From: Microvirga calopogonii
Lineage (GTDB): Bacteria; Pseudomonadota; Alphaproteobacteria; Rhizobiales; Beijerinckiaceae
DNA length: 38,169 nt
Assembly: GCF_003347665.1 (NCBI RefSeq)
Contig: NZ_QDGA01000046.1
Location: 1 to 38,169 of the forward strand
Direction of reading: 5' to 3'
The notes under the pieces were generated by a model. The model saw only the letters and a list, made by a program, of their open reading frames with translations, did not search any database and had not been told where the DNA came from. Both the position numbers and the translations under genes were made by a program. This document shows, one piece after another, positions 30,749 through 38,169 of the stretch; the stretch's first letter is position 1, and every line of letters starts with the position of its first letter.

Positions 30749-30824
30749 GCCCTGCCTGAGCCAGGGCCTCGCGAAGGCGGATTCAACGAACGGCCTCTCC
30801 TGAACAGCGCCGATTGTTCAGGAG
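30749..30824 (+). other. Two consecutive hairpins downstream of the basic protein gene
   Basis: GCCCTG/CAGGGC (30749-30767) and CTCCTGAACA/TGTTCAGGAG with an 8-nt loop (30797-30824). Neither has a T-run. They may act as transcript 3'-end structures. Confidence 0.4.
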
Positions 30825-31010
30825 GCTGATGGCTTGGACTCTACGCAGCCATCAGCATGACTTCAGGTTGAGCATAGTAGGCCACTTCCGCCCCGAATTC
30901 TGGGCGGGCCGAAGCCTCGGCCCCTCGCAGGCGAGCACGCTTTGATTAGCGGCGTCAGGAGGGGCGCCGCCAATCGTGTGGAGCCTGTTTTAATCACCGG
31001 CTCTCGTTTC

Positions 31011-31544
31011 CTACCCGTGGTGGATGCCATAGCTTTCAAGCAGGCCAAGCGCATACAGCCGCTCCTTCACCTCTGCCAGTACGACCGGCCGATAGTCCCA
31101 GACATTCGTCCCCACATCATGGGAGCGCCCCTGCGGAGGCAGGGAGCCGTGGGAATGACCGTACAGATGGAAGGCGCCATAGTGGGCCTTGTTCCAGACC
31201 CGGTGCCCGTAATGACTCAGGACGACAAAATCCTGACCGTCCCGGATTTCTGCATAGGGCTGTGAGGATACCCACTCCGGCAGGCGCTTCACGGTCGAAT
31301 GATCGTGATTGCCCCACACGAAATGCTTCTGGCCATTAAGGCGCGAGAGGATGGCTGCGGCCTGCTGGCCCTTGCCCCATACGAAGTCACCCAAGTGCCA
31401 CACGGTGTCGGTGGGCCGGACGCGCTGGTTCCAGCGCCGGATGATCTCCTCCTCCATCTCCTCAATGGTGATGAAGGGGCGGCTGTCAAAGTGCAAAACG
31501 GCCTTGTGCCGGAAATGCGTGTCGCTCGTGTAGAAAATGGTCAT
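31011..31544 (-). CDS. Calcineurin-like metallophosphoesterase
   Basis: A 177-aa single-domain enzyme with the full motif set: SDTH (7-10), HLGDF (50-54), GNHD (78-81), LSHYGH (109-114) and LYGHSHG (127-133), which bind two metal ions. Small phosphoesterases of this group hydrolyse phosphodiesters or phosphomonoesters in nucleotides or proteins. The substrate is unknown. GAGAGAGC precedes ATG 31544. It stands alone between plus-strand genes. Confidence 0.9.
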   Translation of the reverse strand: MTIFYTSDTHFRHKAVLHFDSRPFITIEEMEEEIIRRWNQRVRPTDTVWHLGDFVWGKGQQAAAILSRLNGQKHFVWGNHDHSTVKRLPEWVSSQPYAEIRDGQDFVVLSHYGHRVWNKAHYGAFHLYGHSHGSLPPQGRSHDVGTNVWDYRPVVLAEVKERLYALGLLESYGIHHG

Positions 31545-31851
31545 GGCTCGCTCTCTCGAAGGTGCGCTGATCCACCCCTCGCAAGAGGGCGGACGGGATC
31601 ATGGCTAGACTGGACGCCGCGGGCAGGGCGCATGCGCCCCGAGAATGCTCAGCGAGGACGCTTCACCGGGCGCGCGGCGCCACTATTCGAGCGAGACGAG
31701 TGGATTTCGGGCGCACGAAGGGCATGAACGGGCCAGGAATGCCCTCGCTCATGATTGCCGCCATCATCTGCACGCCAGTTCTCTCCGGTTCTGGGACCGA
31801 GGCGATTATCTGCAAATTTTTCGTAGTTTCAATGCCGATCAGGAGGCCAAT

Positions 31852-32115
31852 ATGCCGGGCAAGCGCAGGAAAGCACCGCCGGAACATTCGATCGAGAAAG
31901 TCCTCCGGGCGGTCAGTACGGTCGGGCAACTGGAGATCCTTGCTGGGATCGATCGCTCACCCGAGGGCAGGAAGGCTTTTTGGGACACCTACAAACACAT
32001 CAATCCGCCAGGAGCGAGCCTCGATGCAGGTTGTCAGGAGCTTCGCCGCTTGGCCCGTCAGAGGGCGGGGCTCAAGCCTCCTTACTCTGGCGAGAGGCCT
32101 CAGCCGATTTCGTAA
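31852..32115 (+). CDS. Small hypothetical protein
   Basis: An 87-aa protein; ATG 31852 has AGGAGG 6 nt upstream, while the open frame extends to 31645 without a start signal. Helical, basic N-terminus (MPGKRRKAPPEHSIEKVLRA). Not recognised. The 300 bp before it and the 290 bp after it show no convincing gene. Confidence 0.6.
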   Translation: MPGKRRKAPPEHSIEKVLRAVSTVGQLEILAGIDRSPEGRKAFWDTYKHINPPGASLDAGCQELRRLARQRAGLKPPYSGERPQPIS

Positions 32116-32405
32116 ACACGGCGTTAACCAACAGGTTCTATCCTCTTCTGGTTGCGTTTAGACGCTGGCATCCGGCAGATGAGGATGAGACTGCGGAATG
32201 GCAGCAGGTCCAACTTAGGACACGTTAAGCATTGCTGATTGAGGCCTCTTGCACTGCAGAGGCGGGCAGCCGATATGCGGGAACCGCACGAAAGATATCG
32301 AGTTCTGACCATCTACGCTCCACACGTGCGCGTAGTGAGTTCGACGTCTGCGACACAAGTCATCTCAGATGGAGCATGGCCTGTGGCTCAAGGAGAAGTT
32401 TCTAA

Positions 32406-32951
32406 ATGACGACGAAGCACAATGCTGCAAGCTTCCAAGCCGGTGAAACGGTCGTATACCCGGGCCATGGCCTTGGCCTCATCACAGGAATTGAAGAACA
32501 GGAAGTTGCGGGGTTCAAACTTGAACTCCTTGTGCTCTCGCTTGACTCAGGAAAGGTAACGGTCCGTATCCCCGTCACCAAAGCGAAAAGCAGCGGCTTG
32601 AGAAAGCTGTCTGAGCCGGCCGTCGTCAAACAGGCCCTTGAAATCCTGAGTGGAAAGGCTCGTGCCAAGCGCGGCATGTGGAACCGCCGTGCGGCCGACC
32701 TTCAGGAGCGCATCGCGACTGGTCAGTTGACAGCCATTGCCGAGGTTCTGCGGGATCTGAACCGTGGTCCGCAGCAGGAAGAGGCATCCTACAGCGAACG
32801 GCAGATCTTCGAGAGCGCTCTGGATTATATGATCAAGGAAGTCGCAGCGGTGAACCAGGTCACCGACACAGAAGCGCGCAAACTCATCGAGCAGCACCTG
32901 GCCAGCGCTCCTCGCCCCGGAAGGTCGGCAGAGGGCACCGCAGCCGCATAG
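32406..32951 (+). CDS. CarD/CdnL-family transcription regulator
   Basis: A 181-aa protein with the CarD RNA-polymerase-interaction (Tudor-like) domain at the N-terminus: FQAGETVVYPGHGLGLITGI (10-29), then LELLVLSLDSGKVTVRIPV. The helical DNA-binding domain follows (about 75-165; RAKRGMWNRRAADLQERIAT, then YSERQIFESALDYMI). CdnL proteins bind the RNA polymerase beta subunit and stabilise open promoter complexes. This copy may be an accessory paralogue of the chromosomal one. AAGGAG precedes the ATG. Confidence 0.9.
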   Translation: MTTKHNAASFQAGETVVYPGHGLGLITGIEEQEVAGFKLELLVLSLDSGKVTVRIPVTKAKSSGLRKLSEPAVVKQALEILSGKARAKRGMWNRRAADLQERIATGQLTAIAEVLRDLNRGPQQEEASYSERQIFESALDYMIKEVAAVNQVTDTEARKLIEQHLASAPRPGRSAEGTAAA

Positions 32952-33195
32952 TCGTTATAACGACCTGTTTTGATTGGCGGCGCACCGAGGGGAAGGGTCG
33001 CGCCGCCACGTGCCGAATGGTGCTGAGAAGCTTTTGATGGCTACTGCGCGCCTCCCGCACACCGATGCGGCGGCGACATGAAGCGGCAGTCCATCATGAT
33101 CATTCGCTCTGATACCCAGCCGGTGCCATAGGCTGTCTGGACATTCCAGCGGCCCCCGCCATAGCCAATGATGCGGGCAGGAGCATGATCCGGCA

Positions 33196-33361
33196 GCTTG
33201 TCACAACGCATCTGGTCCTTATCACAAAGCGCAGCACCTGATTTGATCCAACATGCCTCTTGGTGAGTTGAAGTACATAGACGCCGAGTATCTCGCTGCC
33301 AGGAGGTTTCAGCAAAGGCTTTTGGCGTCATGGTGCCTAAGATCAATATCGCCAAAGTTAG
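33196..33361. repeat. Tandem duplication, copy 1 (166 bp)
   Basis: Starts GCTTGTCACAACGCATCTGG and ends AATATCGCCAAAGTTAG. By eye it is identical to the copy that follows directly. Confidence 0.9.
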
Positions 33362-33527
33362 GCTTGTCACAACGCATCTGGTCCTTATCACAAAGCGCAG
33401 CACCTGATTTGATCCAACATGCCTCTTGGTGAGTTGAAGTACATAGACGCCGAGTATCTCGCTGCCAGGAGGTTTCAGCAAAGGCTTTTGGCGTCATGGT
33501 GCCTAAGATCAATATCGCCAAAGTTAG
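33362..33527. repeat. Tandem duplication, copy 2 (166 bp)
   Basis: Direct, head-to-tail copy of 33196-33361. The unit length is not a multiple of three, so it breaks the reading frame of the SH3-like gene. Confidence 0.9.
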
Positions 33528-33552
33528 GATACGGCTCACACGTCTCTCCTAT

Positions 33553-34806
33553 TCACGCTCGACGGAACTCAACGAGGTTCTTAGGATTCTTGATACCGCC
33601 CTTCAGCTCTTCGAACTTTCCCGCTTTGTAAGTCTTCCCGTCATAATCCTTCACACCGTCTCTGAACTGGAAGCGAAAGTTTGGCCGCTGCCCGGCTCCT
33701 ATTCTTCCAACAAAGATTTTCACGACGTTTCGATCCTGCTTATCTGCAAAATTGATAATTCGCTTTCTGGCTTCTGGATCGAATTTCAGAAACCAAGGAT
33801 GCTCCGGAAGCGGACCTTTCCAGAAGTCAGCAAGATTCATATCGATCAACTCCCCGAATTGATCCTTGCTGAAGTCTGTCGCCCGAACGTAAGCATCGAT
33901 CTTCTCCGCAATCAGAGCCCTCTCCGATGCCGGTAACTTTAGATCGCGTACCTTCCGGTGATTATTATGGGCGTCGAGAAAGACAATCGTCACGTTCTTA
34001 TCAGTGCGAGGCTCCTCGTCCTTAAGGGTCCAGATCCCTGCCCATTCAGGTTTCTTGCGTTCGGAGTATGAGAAGCAAACAATAATCTCGGAGGTGTCAA
34101 TCGACCAGCCGGGCTCAATCTCAAAATATGGGCAGGAATCTTCGTTGTCATACGCCGCTAGTGTGTCCTTGTCATAGACTTCACTGGCTGTCTTTTCATA
34201 AAGATCGAGAGCCTCCTGAGAGGCATCTTCGTCTTCGTAAACGACAAGCCGAACTCGGTTTTCTCTGAACCAATCTGGATCGATCTCCATCAGCTCAAGA
34301 ACAGTCGGCTTCAGGATCTTTGGTGCTGGAGGTGACTTCTTTAGAGCTGGAAGTGTCTTGATTGTTTGCTCAACAAGAGGGAGCGCCGCCTTCCACTTGC
34401 TGTCGAACCAGTCACGCAATTCGCTACAGTCCTCATTAGTTTCGAACCGAACGGCGGCTTCATGATTGATGGGTTGTCCGTCTGACTTCCCGAGTCCTTT
34501 TGTTGAGGCATTTGCCGATCCGACCACAGCGCCTTTTGACGTCAGGTAGACCTTGGCGTGCAGGTCCTTCAGGTGGCGTAGCTTGACTCGAGGATTTCGT
34601 GAAAGGGAAAGAAGTTCGTCTTTGCTACACGCCCCGCCCCAGGGGTCACAGATGATGTGAACCTTCTCACCCTCTGCGTTTTCAATGCCAATCTTCTCTG
34701 CAGCGCCATTCCCCCAGTACGCAACTGCAAGCCTACAGTCGAGCCCACCCTGGATTACCTCCTTAACTGTTTCTAAGATCTCACCATCTTTCAAAAACCT
34801 CGGCAT
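33553..34806 (-). CDS. Phospholipase D-like (HKD) protein
   Basis: A 417-aa protein whose N-terminal third is a PLD-family fold with one HKD-type motif: LHAKVYLTSKGAVVGSANAS (82-101; H83, K85, S97, N99). PLD-like nucleases work as dimers with one motif each. The C-terminal two thirds are unrecognised, charged and aromatic, with FEIEPGWSIDTSEIIVCFSY in the middle. The gene is visibly AT-richer and uses more A/T-ending codons than its neighbours, which suggests recent transfer. GGGGGGAAG precedes ATG 34806. Possible roles are a DNA nuclease in defence or competition; a phospholipid substrate is less likely given the lack of a signal peptide. Confidence 0.75.
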   Translation of the reverse strand: MPRFLKDGEILETVKEVIQGGLDCRLAVAYWGNGAAEKIGIENAEGEKVHIICDPWGGACSKDELLSLSRNPRVKLRHLKDLHAKVYLTSKGAVVGSANASTKGLGKSDGQPINHEAAVRFETNEDCSELRDWFDSKWKAALPLVEQTIKTLPALKKSPPAPKILKPTVLELMEIDPDWFRENRVRLVVYEDEDASQEALDLYEKTASEVYDKDTLAAYDNEDSCPYFEIEPGWSIDTSEIIVCFSYSERKKPEWAGIWTLKDEEPRTDKNVTIVFLDAHNNHRKVRDLKLPASERALIAEKIDAYVRATDFSKDQFGELIDMNLADFWKGPLPEHPWFLKFDPEARKRIINFADKQDRNVVKIFVGRIGAGQRPNFRFQFRDGVKDYDGKTYKAGKFEELKGGIKNPKNLVEFRRA

Positions 34807-34879
34807 CGCTTCCCCCCAAAATAGGCTTACTAAGCTAACTTCAGCGCTTAGATTGTCTATCGCTCAAAAGATGGACTAG

Positions 34880-35136
34880 ACCCCAAAACAATGGTGATGA
34901 CCTCTCCGCCACGGCCATAGCGACCGTGCCGAAGGGGCCTTCGATCCCTTACGGGCCTCAGGTAAGCCCGCCGGTTCCAAAGAGACCTTGTCTCTCGCGG
35001 CCCGCTCTCGGCCGCAGGCGAATCCTGTCCAACCTCACCCTGCGATCAACCCTGCTGCATCCTGCGGCAGCCGGCTCGCGGTCAATGGAACCCCCGTCTC
35101 GATAGAGCATGCCGGCTGCCCTGAAGGAGACAGCTT
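34880..35136 (+). promoter_or_regulatory. Structured leader upstream of the 488-aa gene
   Basis: There is no gene in this 330-bp gap. It holds closely spaced hairpins: AGAGAC-CTT-GTCTCT (34981-34995) and GCGGCC/GGCCGC (34997-35015), with further GC-rich pairing before them. GAAGGAG precedes the next ATG. A long structured 5' leader is possible; no known riboswitch is recognised. Confidence 0.35.
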
Positions 35137-36603
35137 ATGAAAACCCTATCCGTCCATCTTGATCGTCTTGAGAAAGTCCTCAAGTCCCGCGGTATCCCCT
35201 GCAAGCGTCATCAATCCCTGGAAATTGCTGCCGCCGCGTTCGGCTACCACAACCAAAACGAACTTACCGCTGCCGGTAAAGCGGGCGATCTCAACCCGCT
35301 GCTGGCCGAGCCCATCGGGGAAGTCGCCTTGCCGTCGGGTGAGACGATCATCGTGGTTCGTGATCCCCTCGCTAACTCGGCCTATGCAATAAACCAGGCC
35401 TTCGTCGAGCAGATGGTCGCCGAGGAGCGGGCTGAGCTCTTCGGTCCCACGCCCTACGGACACCTTCTCAATCTGTCGCGGCTGCTGGACGATCGTATCC
35501 AGCCGCTTCAGGCCAGTCTCGACGGCATCGGCGCATCCGAGACCATCGAGATCCCGCTGTTCATCGGGCAGGTCAGCCACAAGCATGGAGACAACCTCTA
35601 TGTGATGGCAACACAAGAAGCTCTCGATGCCGAGGTCGCCGATTACTGCCGGTCCAGTCTGTTCAACGACCGGACGTTTAGTCCCGGCAACCCCGCAGAC
35701 GCTGGTGACGATCTCACCAAGCTCTCTAACAAAGAGATTATCAGCCGATATTTCGACGCACCGCACGAAGAATACCTCTATACGTCGACAGACACGCTAC
35801 GGGTGCCGCTGCCGCTCCTTCGTGAAGTCCTCGGCGCTCTGTCAGGCGCGGCCTCCCGGGCAACGCAGCCGAAGCGCCAAACCCAGCCTGCTGCCGATGC
35901 GGCAGTCAAGCCGCAACCCGACACGGTTCACCCAGGTGCAGCTGAGTTGATCGGGCAGATTGACAGTGTCTGGGACGATCACCCCGACTTTCCGTCCGAG
36001 GACTGGAAGTATGAAGTCGAGAACGGCGACACGCGCTGGGGATACTGGGATTGGGTTGCGGCCAAACTCGAAGAGGCTCAGAACGAGGGCGACGAATCCG
36101 AGGATACTGCGGACCTTCCCCCGGTTCAGAAATGGTGCACCGATGATGCTGACGACTATGCGGGAGGCCTGCTTTATACGACCAATGGGTGTTGCGAAGT
36201 GGCGCACGCGGGACCACGCCTGTTCAGCAAGCTCGGGCTGGAGTGGAGTGTTGATGAGAACGGGTTCTTCTATCCGCTGACGGAGAGGGAGAGCCGGTTC
36301 ATCGGCGAGGATGGCATTGAGCTTCCCAATGGATTCTGGCCACACATGGCCTACAGCTGCCTTTATGAAGGCCGGAAGTTTGCCTGCCCGTCCATCGAAA
36401 TTGGTTATGGCCGTGACAATGAGAGCGATCGGGAAACCGTCTTGCGGCAACTCAAAGCTTATGCCGACGAAATCCGGCCCCGGATCGAAGCCGTCGGCGG
36501 TCATGTCATTCTCGAGGAGGACGAGCCCGACACCAGTCATACGCTGCTGACCCTGATCCCGTTCGACTACATCGTCCAGAACGCTGTCGAGTTCGATGAT
36601 TGA
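35137..36603 (+). CDS. Large plasmid-type hypothetical protein
   Basis: A 488-aa acidic protein with GAAGGAG 8 nt before the ATG. The N-terminal 45 residues (MKTLSVHLDRLEKVLKSRGI, then HQSLEIAAAAFGYHNQNEL) match a short module I recall at the start of plasmid and conjugation-region proteins ('...ALE.vA...G..nwn.L'). A middle region (about 250-275) is a Pro/Ala/Gln linker. The C-terminal half has many Trp/Tyr residues (WGYWDWVAAKLEEAQ; CSCLYEGRKF-like) and an acidic end. No catalytic motif is recognised. The following small gene is likely in the same operon. Confidence 0.75.
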   Translation: MKTLSVHLDRLEKVLKSRGIPCKRHQSLEIAAAAFGYHNQNELTAAGKAGDLNPLLAEPIGEVALPSGETIIVVRDPLANSAYAINQAFVEQMVAEERAELFGPTPYGHLLNLSRLLDDRIQPLQASLDGIGASETIEIPLFIGQVSHKHGDNLYVMATQEALDAEVADYCRSSLFNDRTFSPGNPADAGDDLTKLSNKEIISRYFDAPHEEYLYTSTDTLRVPLPLLREVLGALSGAASRATQPKRQTQPAADAAVKPQPDTVHPGAAELIGQIDSVWDDHPDFPSEDWKYEVENGDTRWGYWDWVAAKLEEAQNEGDESEDTADLPPVQKWCTDDADDYAGGLLYTTNGCCEVAHAGPRLFSKLGLEWSVDENGFFYPLTERESRFIGEDGIELPNGFWPHMAYSCLYEGRKFACPSIEIGYGRDNESDRETVLRQLKAYADEIRPRIEAVGGHVILEEDEPDTSHTLLTLIPFDYIVQNAVEFDD

Positions 36604-36624
36604 AAGATCAAGTTGGCCCGGCTG

Positions 36625-36918
36625 ATGATGCCCAAGGATGCCCCAACGGTGGTGGCAGAATTTACGCCGCAAGTGTGGGTTGGTGATCAGACTATGGTGG
36701 TTGACCCCCAAGGCGACACGACCTGGGACATCACAGCCGAAGTCATCGCCATGGGGCGCCAGAAGGCTCTCGAGTTACAGGACGATCAGCACAACACGGA
36801 CGATTTCCGTTTCACCCTCAACGCCCCGAAGTGGGTTCAAGAGTGGAACGGACCGTTCTATGTCGAGATCTCAGACAGACTTGCCGCTTTCTATGAGGCC
36901 CTTGACGGGAAGAACTGA
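36625..36918 (+). CDS. Small hypothetical protein
   Basis: A protein of about 97 aa that starts 21 nt after the 488-aa gene. ATG 36625 or 36628, or TTG 36613 with GAAAGA upstream, could be the start. The sequence is acidic and soluble (EFTPQVWVGDQTMVVDPQGD; FYVEISDRLAAFYEALDGKN), beta then helix. Not recognised. Confidence 0.6.
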   Translation: MMPKDAPTVVAEFTPQVWVGDQTMVVDPQGDTTWDITAEVIAMGRQKALELQDDQHNTDDFRFTLNAPKWVQEWNGPFYVEISDRLAAFYEALDGKN

Positions 36919-37046
36919 GCCTTCGTTGAGGCAGCATTTACCTCCGGAGCGGCAGAGCCGACTTCTGCCGCTCCGATTCCCCGAACCCGTTGTCCGGGCG
37001 ACCTAAGGCTCTACAGTAGCTCGGTCTGCGAGCTAGTGCTATGTTA

Positions 37047-38166
37047 TTGATCCGGCCCTCATTGTCTTGATGTTCATCATGCGGCGTAGCGGACTGGTTT
37101 GTGGCGAAAGTAGCTTCTGACGCGGGCAGGCAATTTGGACAGCCTACGCATGTAGCTGACGGTTGCCCGCTTGAGCTGCTGTTTGCTGCGCGCGGGCGCC
37201 TTGCGGGTGACAACCTGCTTCAGGTCGGCGTTCAGGCCCTCCTCCGGATTCAGCTCCGGGCTATAGGCGGGCAGATAGAAGACCTCGATCTTCGCCCGAT
37301 GCGCGCTGAGCCAATCGCGAACCTGGGCGGCCCGGTGCACCTGCAGCCGGTCCAGGATCAGGAACACCTTGCGCTTAGCATCGCGGATCAGGCGGTGCAG
37401 GAAACGGATCAAGGTTGCGGCGTTCACCGCCGCGTCGACAATCATCCAGCGCACTGCGCCGCGATTGCTTACCGCCGCGATCAGGCTCAGTCCAGCACGC
37501 CGGTACCAGACCCGGACCACCGGCGTCCGGCCCCGAGGGGCATAGCCGCGGCCGCGCACGTCGTCCGCGCGCAGGCCGGTTTCATCGCCCCAGAAGATGG
37601 TGCCGCGCGCCTGCCGGGCCGCCGCGACGATCGCCGGATACTCTCGCCGCAGCCAGCGCCGCACTGCGGCCGGGTTCTGTTCGTAAGCACGCCGCAACGG
37701 CTTCTGCGCCGTGAAGCCCCAGCGCGCCAAGTATTTGCCCACAGTCCGCACGGCGAGCACGACCCCGCAGCGCTGCGCGATCACCGCGCCCACCGCTTCC
37801 CGGCTCCACAAGGCAAACGGCAGGTCCAGTTCGTCCGGGGTGTGCCGGCAGATCAGGCGCCGAACCTCGGCCTCCTGGGCCGCATTCAGCAGCCGCTGCT
37901 CATCCGGCTTGCGCCCGCGCGGCTGGCTCACCAGCCCCTGTGCGCCCTCCGTCGCGAACCGCTGGCAGATGTCGAACACCCCGGTTGGCGACAGCCCAAC
38001 CTGAGCCGCGATCGCCCGGTAAGTCAGCCCGCGCTCCCGCAGCCCAATCACTTGACGCCGGCGCTCCTCTTGCGCCGCCGCCGGCAGCTTGCGCATGTCC
38101 ACGTGCTTCATGCCGATCAATCTGGACCGATCTCGGCCTCCTTCAAGATAATGAGGGCCGGATCAA
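37047..38166 (-). mobile_element. Complete IS630-family insertion sequence, about 1120 bp
   Basis: The terminal inverted repeats begin TTGATCCGGCCCTCATT at 37047 and, in reverse complement, the same at 38166, extending to about 24 bp with one mismatch. Each end is flanked by TA (37045-37046 and 38167-38168), as expected for IS630 insertion at TA. One transposase gene fills the element. The window ends 3 bp beyond it. Confidence 0.9.
37077..38120 (-). CDS. IS630-family transposase
   Basis: A 347-aa protein. The N-terminal helix-turn-helix (VIGLRERGLTYRAIAAQVGL, 24-43) is followed by a second HTH-like domain. The DDE core has D179 (FWGDETG), D257 (LILDRLQVHR, where LDN is more usual) and E293 or E294 (AYSPELNPEEG). 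It catalyses cut-and-paste transposition into TA. ATG 38120 or ATG 38111 (MKHVDMRK) may be the start. Apparently intact. Confidence 0.93.
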   Translation of the reverse strand: MIGMKHVDMRKLPAAAQEERRRQVIGLRERGLTYRAIAAQVGLSPTGVFDICQRFATEGAQGLVSQPRGRKPDEQRLLNAAQEAEVRRLICRHTPDELDLPFALWSREAVGAVIAQRCGVVLAVRTVGKYLARWGFTAQKPLRRAYEQNPAAVRRWLRREYPAIVAAARQARGTIFWGDETGLRADDVRGRGYAPRGRTPVVRVWYRRAGLSLIAAVSNRGAVRWMIVDAAVNAATLIRFLHRLIRDAKRKVFLILDRLQVHRAAQVRDWLSAHRAKIEVFYLPAYSPELNPEEGLNADLKQVVTRKAPARSKQQLKRATVSYMRRLSKLPARVRSYFRHKPVRYAA

Positions 38167-38169
38167 TAA

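Larger units (their letters stand above)
33041..33539 (-). pseudogene. Secreted SH3-like protein gene disrupted by a 166-bp tandem duplication
   Basis: The original start is probably GTG 33539 (MSRILTLAILILGTMTPKAFA, a signal peptide) with GGAGAG upstream. A 166-bp exact duplication shifts the frame, so this reading ends at 33309 with a false tail. The second copy restores the correct frame to the stop at 33041. It can be entered at GTG 33370, giving MTSLTLAILILGTMTPKAFA and then the full mature protein (ETSWQRDTRRLCTSTHQEAC to WNVQTAYGTGWVSERMI). The mature part has cysteines and a bacterial-SH3-like C-terminal strand pattern. The gene may therefore still make a secreted protein with an altered start. 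Confidence 0.65.

Noticed and set aside
30840..30945. Minus-strand frame ending AQPEVMLMAA
   Set aside because: The tail looks natural, but no start codon is available after the upstream stop and no family is evident; at most a gene remnant.
33196..33527. CRISPR-like repeat
   Set aside because: Only two 166-bp copies with no spacers; it is a simple tandem duplication within a gene.

Overview
The window looks like part of a plasmid, chromid or genomic island of an alphaproteobacterium in the order Hyphomicrobiales. The protein flavour (LysE exporter, CarD/CdnL, an MPRGDKSS-type 'plasmid stabilization' protein, small Methylobacteriaceae-type hypotheticals) suggests Methylobacterium or Microvirga. 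The lineage is inferred from remembered protein families; no rRNA or housekeeping locus is present to confirm it. The DNA is GC-rich and coding is dense. Many genes are unknown small proteins in short operons, there are three insertion sequences, an orphan ParA, and no tRNA, rRNA or CRISPR array that I can see.

Layout. 1-1260: an IS3-family element that has cut an M20 peptidase gene. 1800-2800: a structured small RNA with its own promoter and terminator, and a basic hypothetical protein. 2970-8851: a same-strand cluster of an orphan N6-adenine methyltransferase, a PAPS-reductase-like PP-loop protein and six unknown proteins, two of them paralogous, closed by a bidirectional terminator. 8987-10684: a chemoreceptor on the minus strand. 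10932-12382: overlapping unknown genes. 12383-13275: poorly coding DNA with two strong hairpins. 13276-16693: small proteins, an NTF2-like protein and a GHKL ATPase carrying a frameshift. 16756-17412: a LysE exporter. 17612-20302: unknown proteins, including a frameshifted J-domain-like gene, a divergent CYTH-like protein and a lone WGR domain. 20340-22944: small genes, a GNAT acetyltransferase and a cupin.

23110-26776 is the most interesting stretch. A CD-NTase/OAS-like nucleotidyltransferase gene is split by an IS5-like element, and behind it, tightly coupled, lie a DUF6602-like putative nuclease and a multi-pass membrane protein. Removing the IS and one copy of its 6-bp target duplication restores an uninterrupted 254-codon nucleotidyltransferase. 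The set has the build of a nucleotide-signalling defence operon, but that role is inferred.

26877-38169: ParA, several small genes, a translationally coupled pair of tiny membrane proteins, a TGT/DpdA-like base-exchange-enzyme homologue, a plasmid-stabilization-type protein, a metallophosphoesterase, CarD, a secreted SH3-like gene disrupted by a perfect 166-bp tandem duplication, an AT-richer PLD-family protein, a 488-aa plasmid-type hypothetical, and a complete IS630 element that reaches the window end.

The theme is mobile and accessory DNA with nucleic-acid-modifying or nucleic-acid-attacking proteins, and several genes recently broken by IS insertion, duplication or single-base indels.
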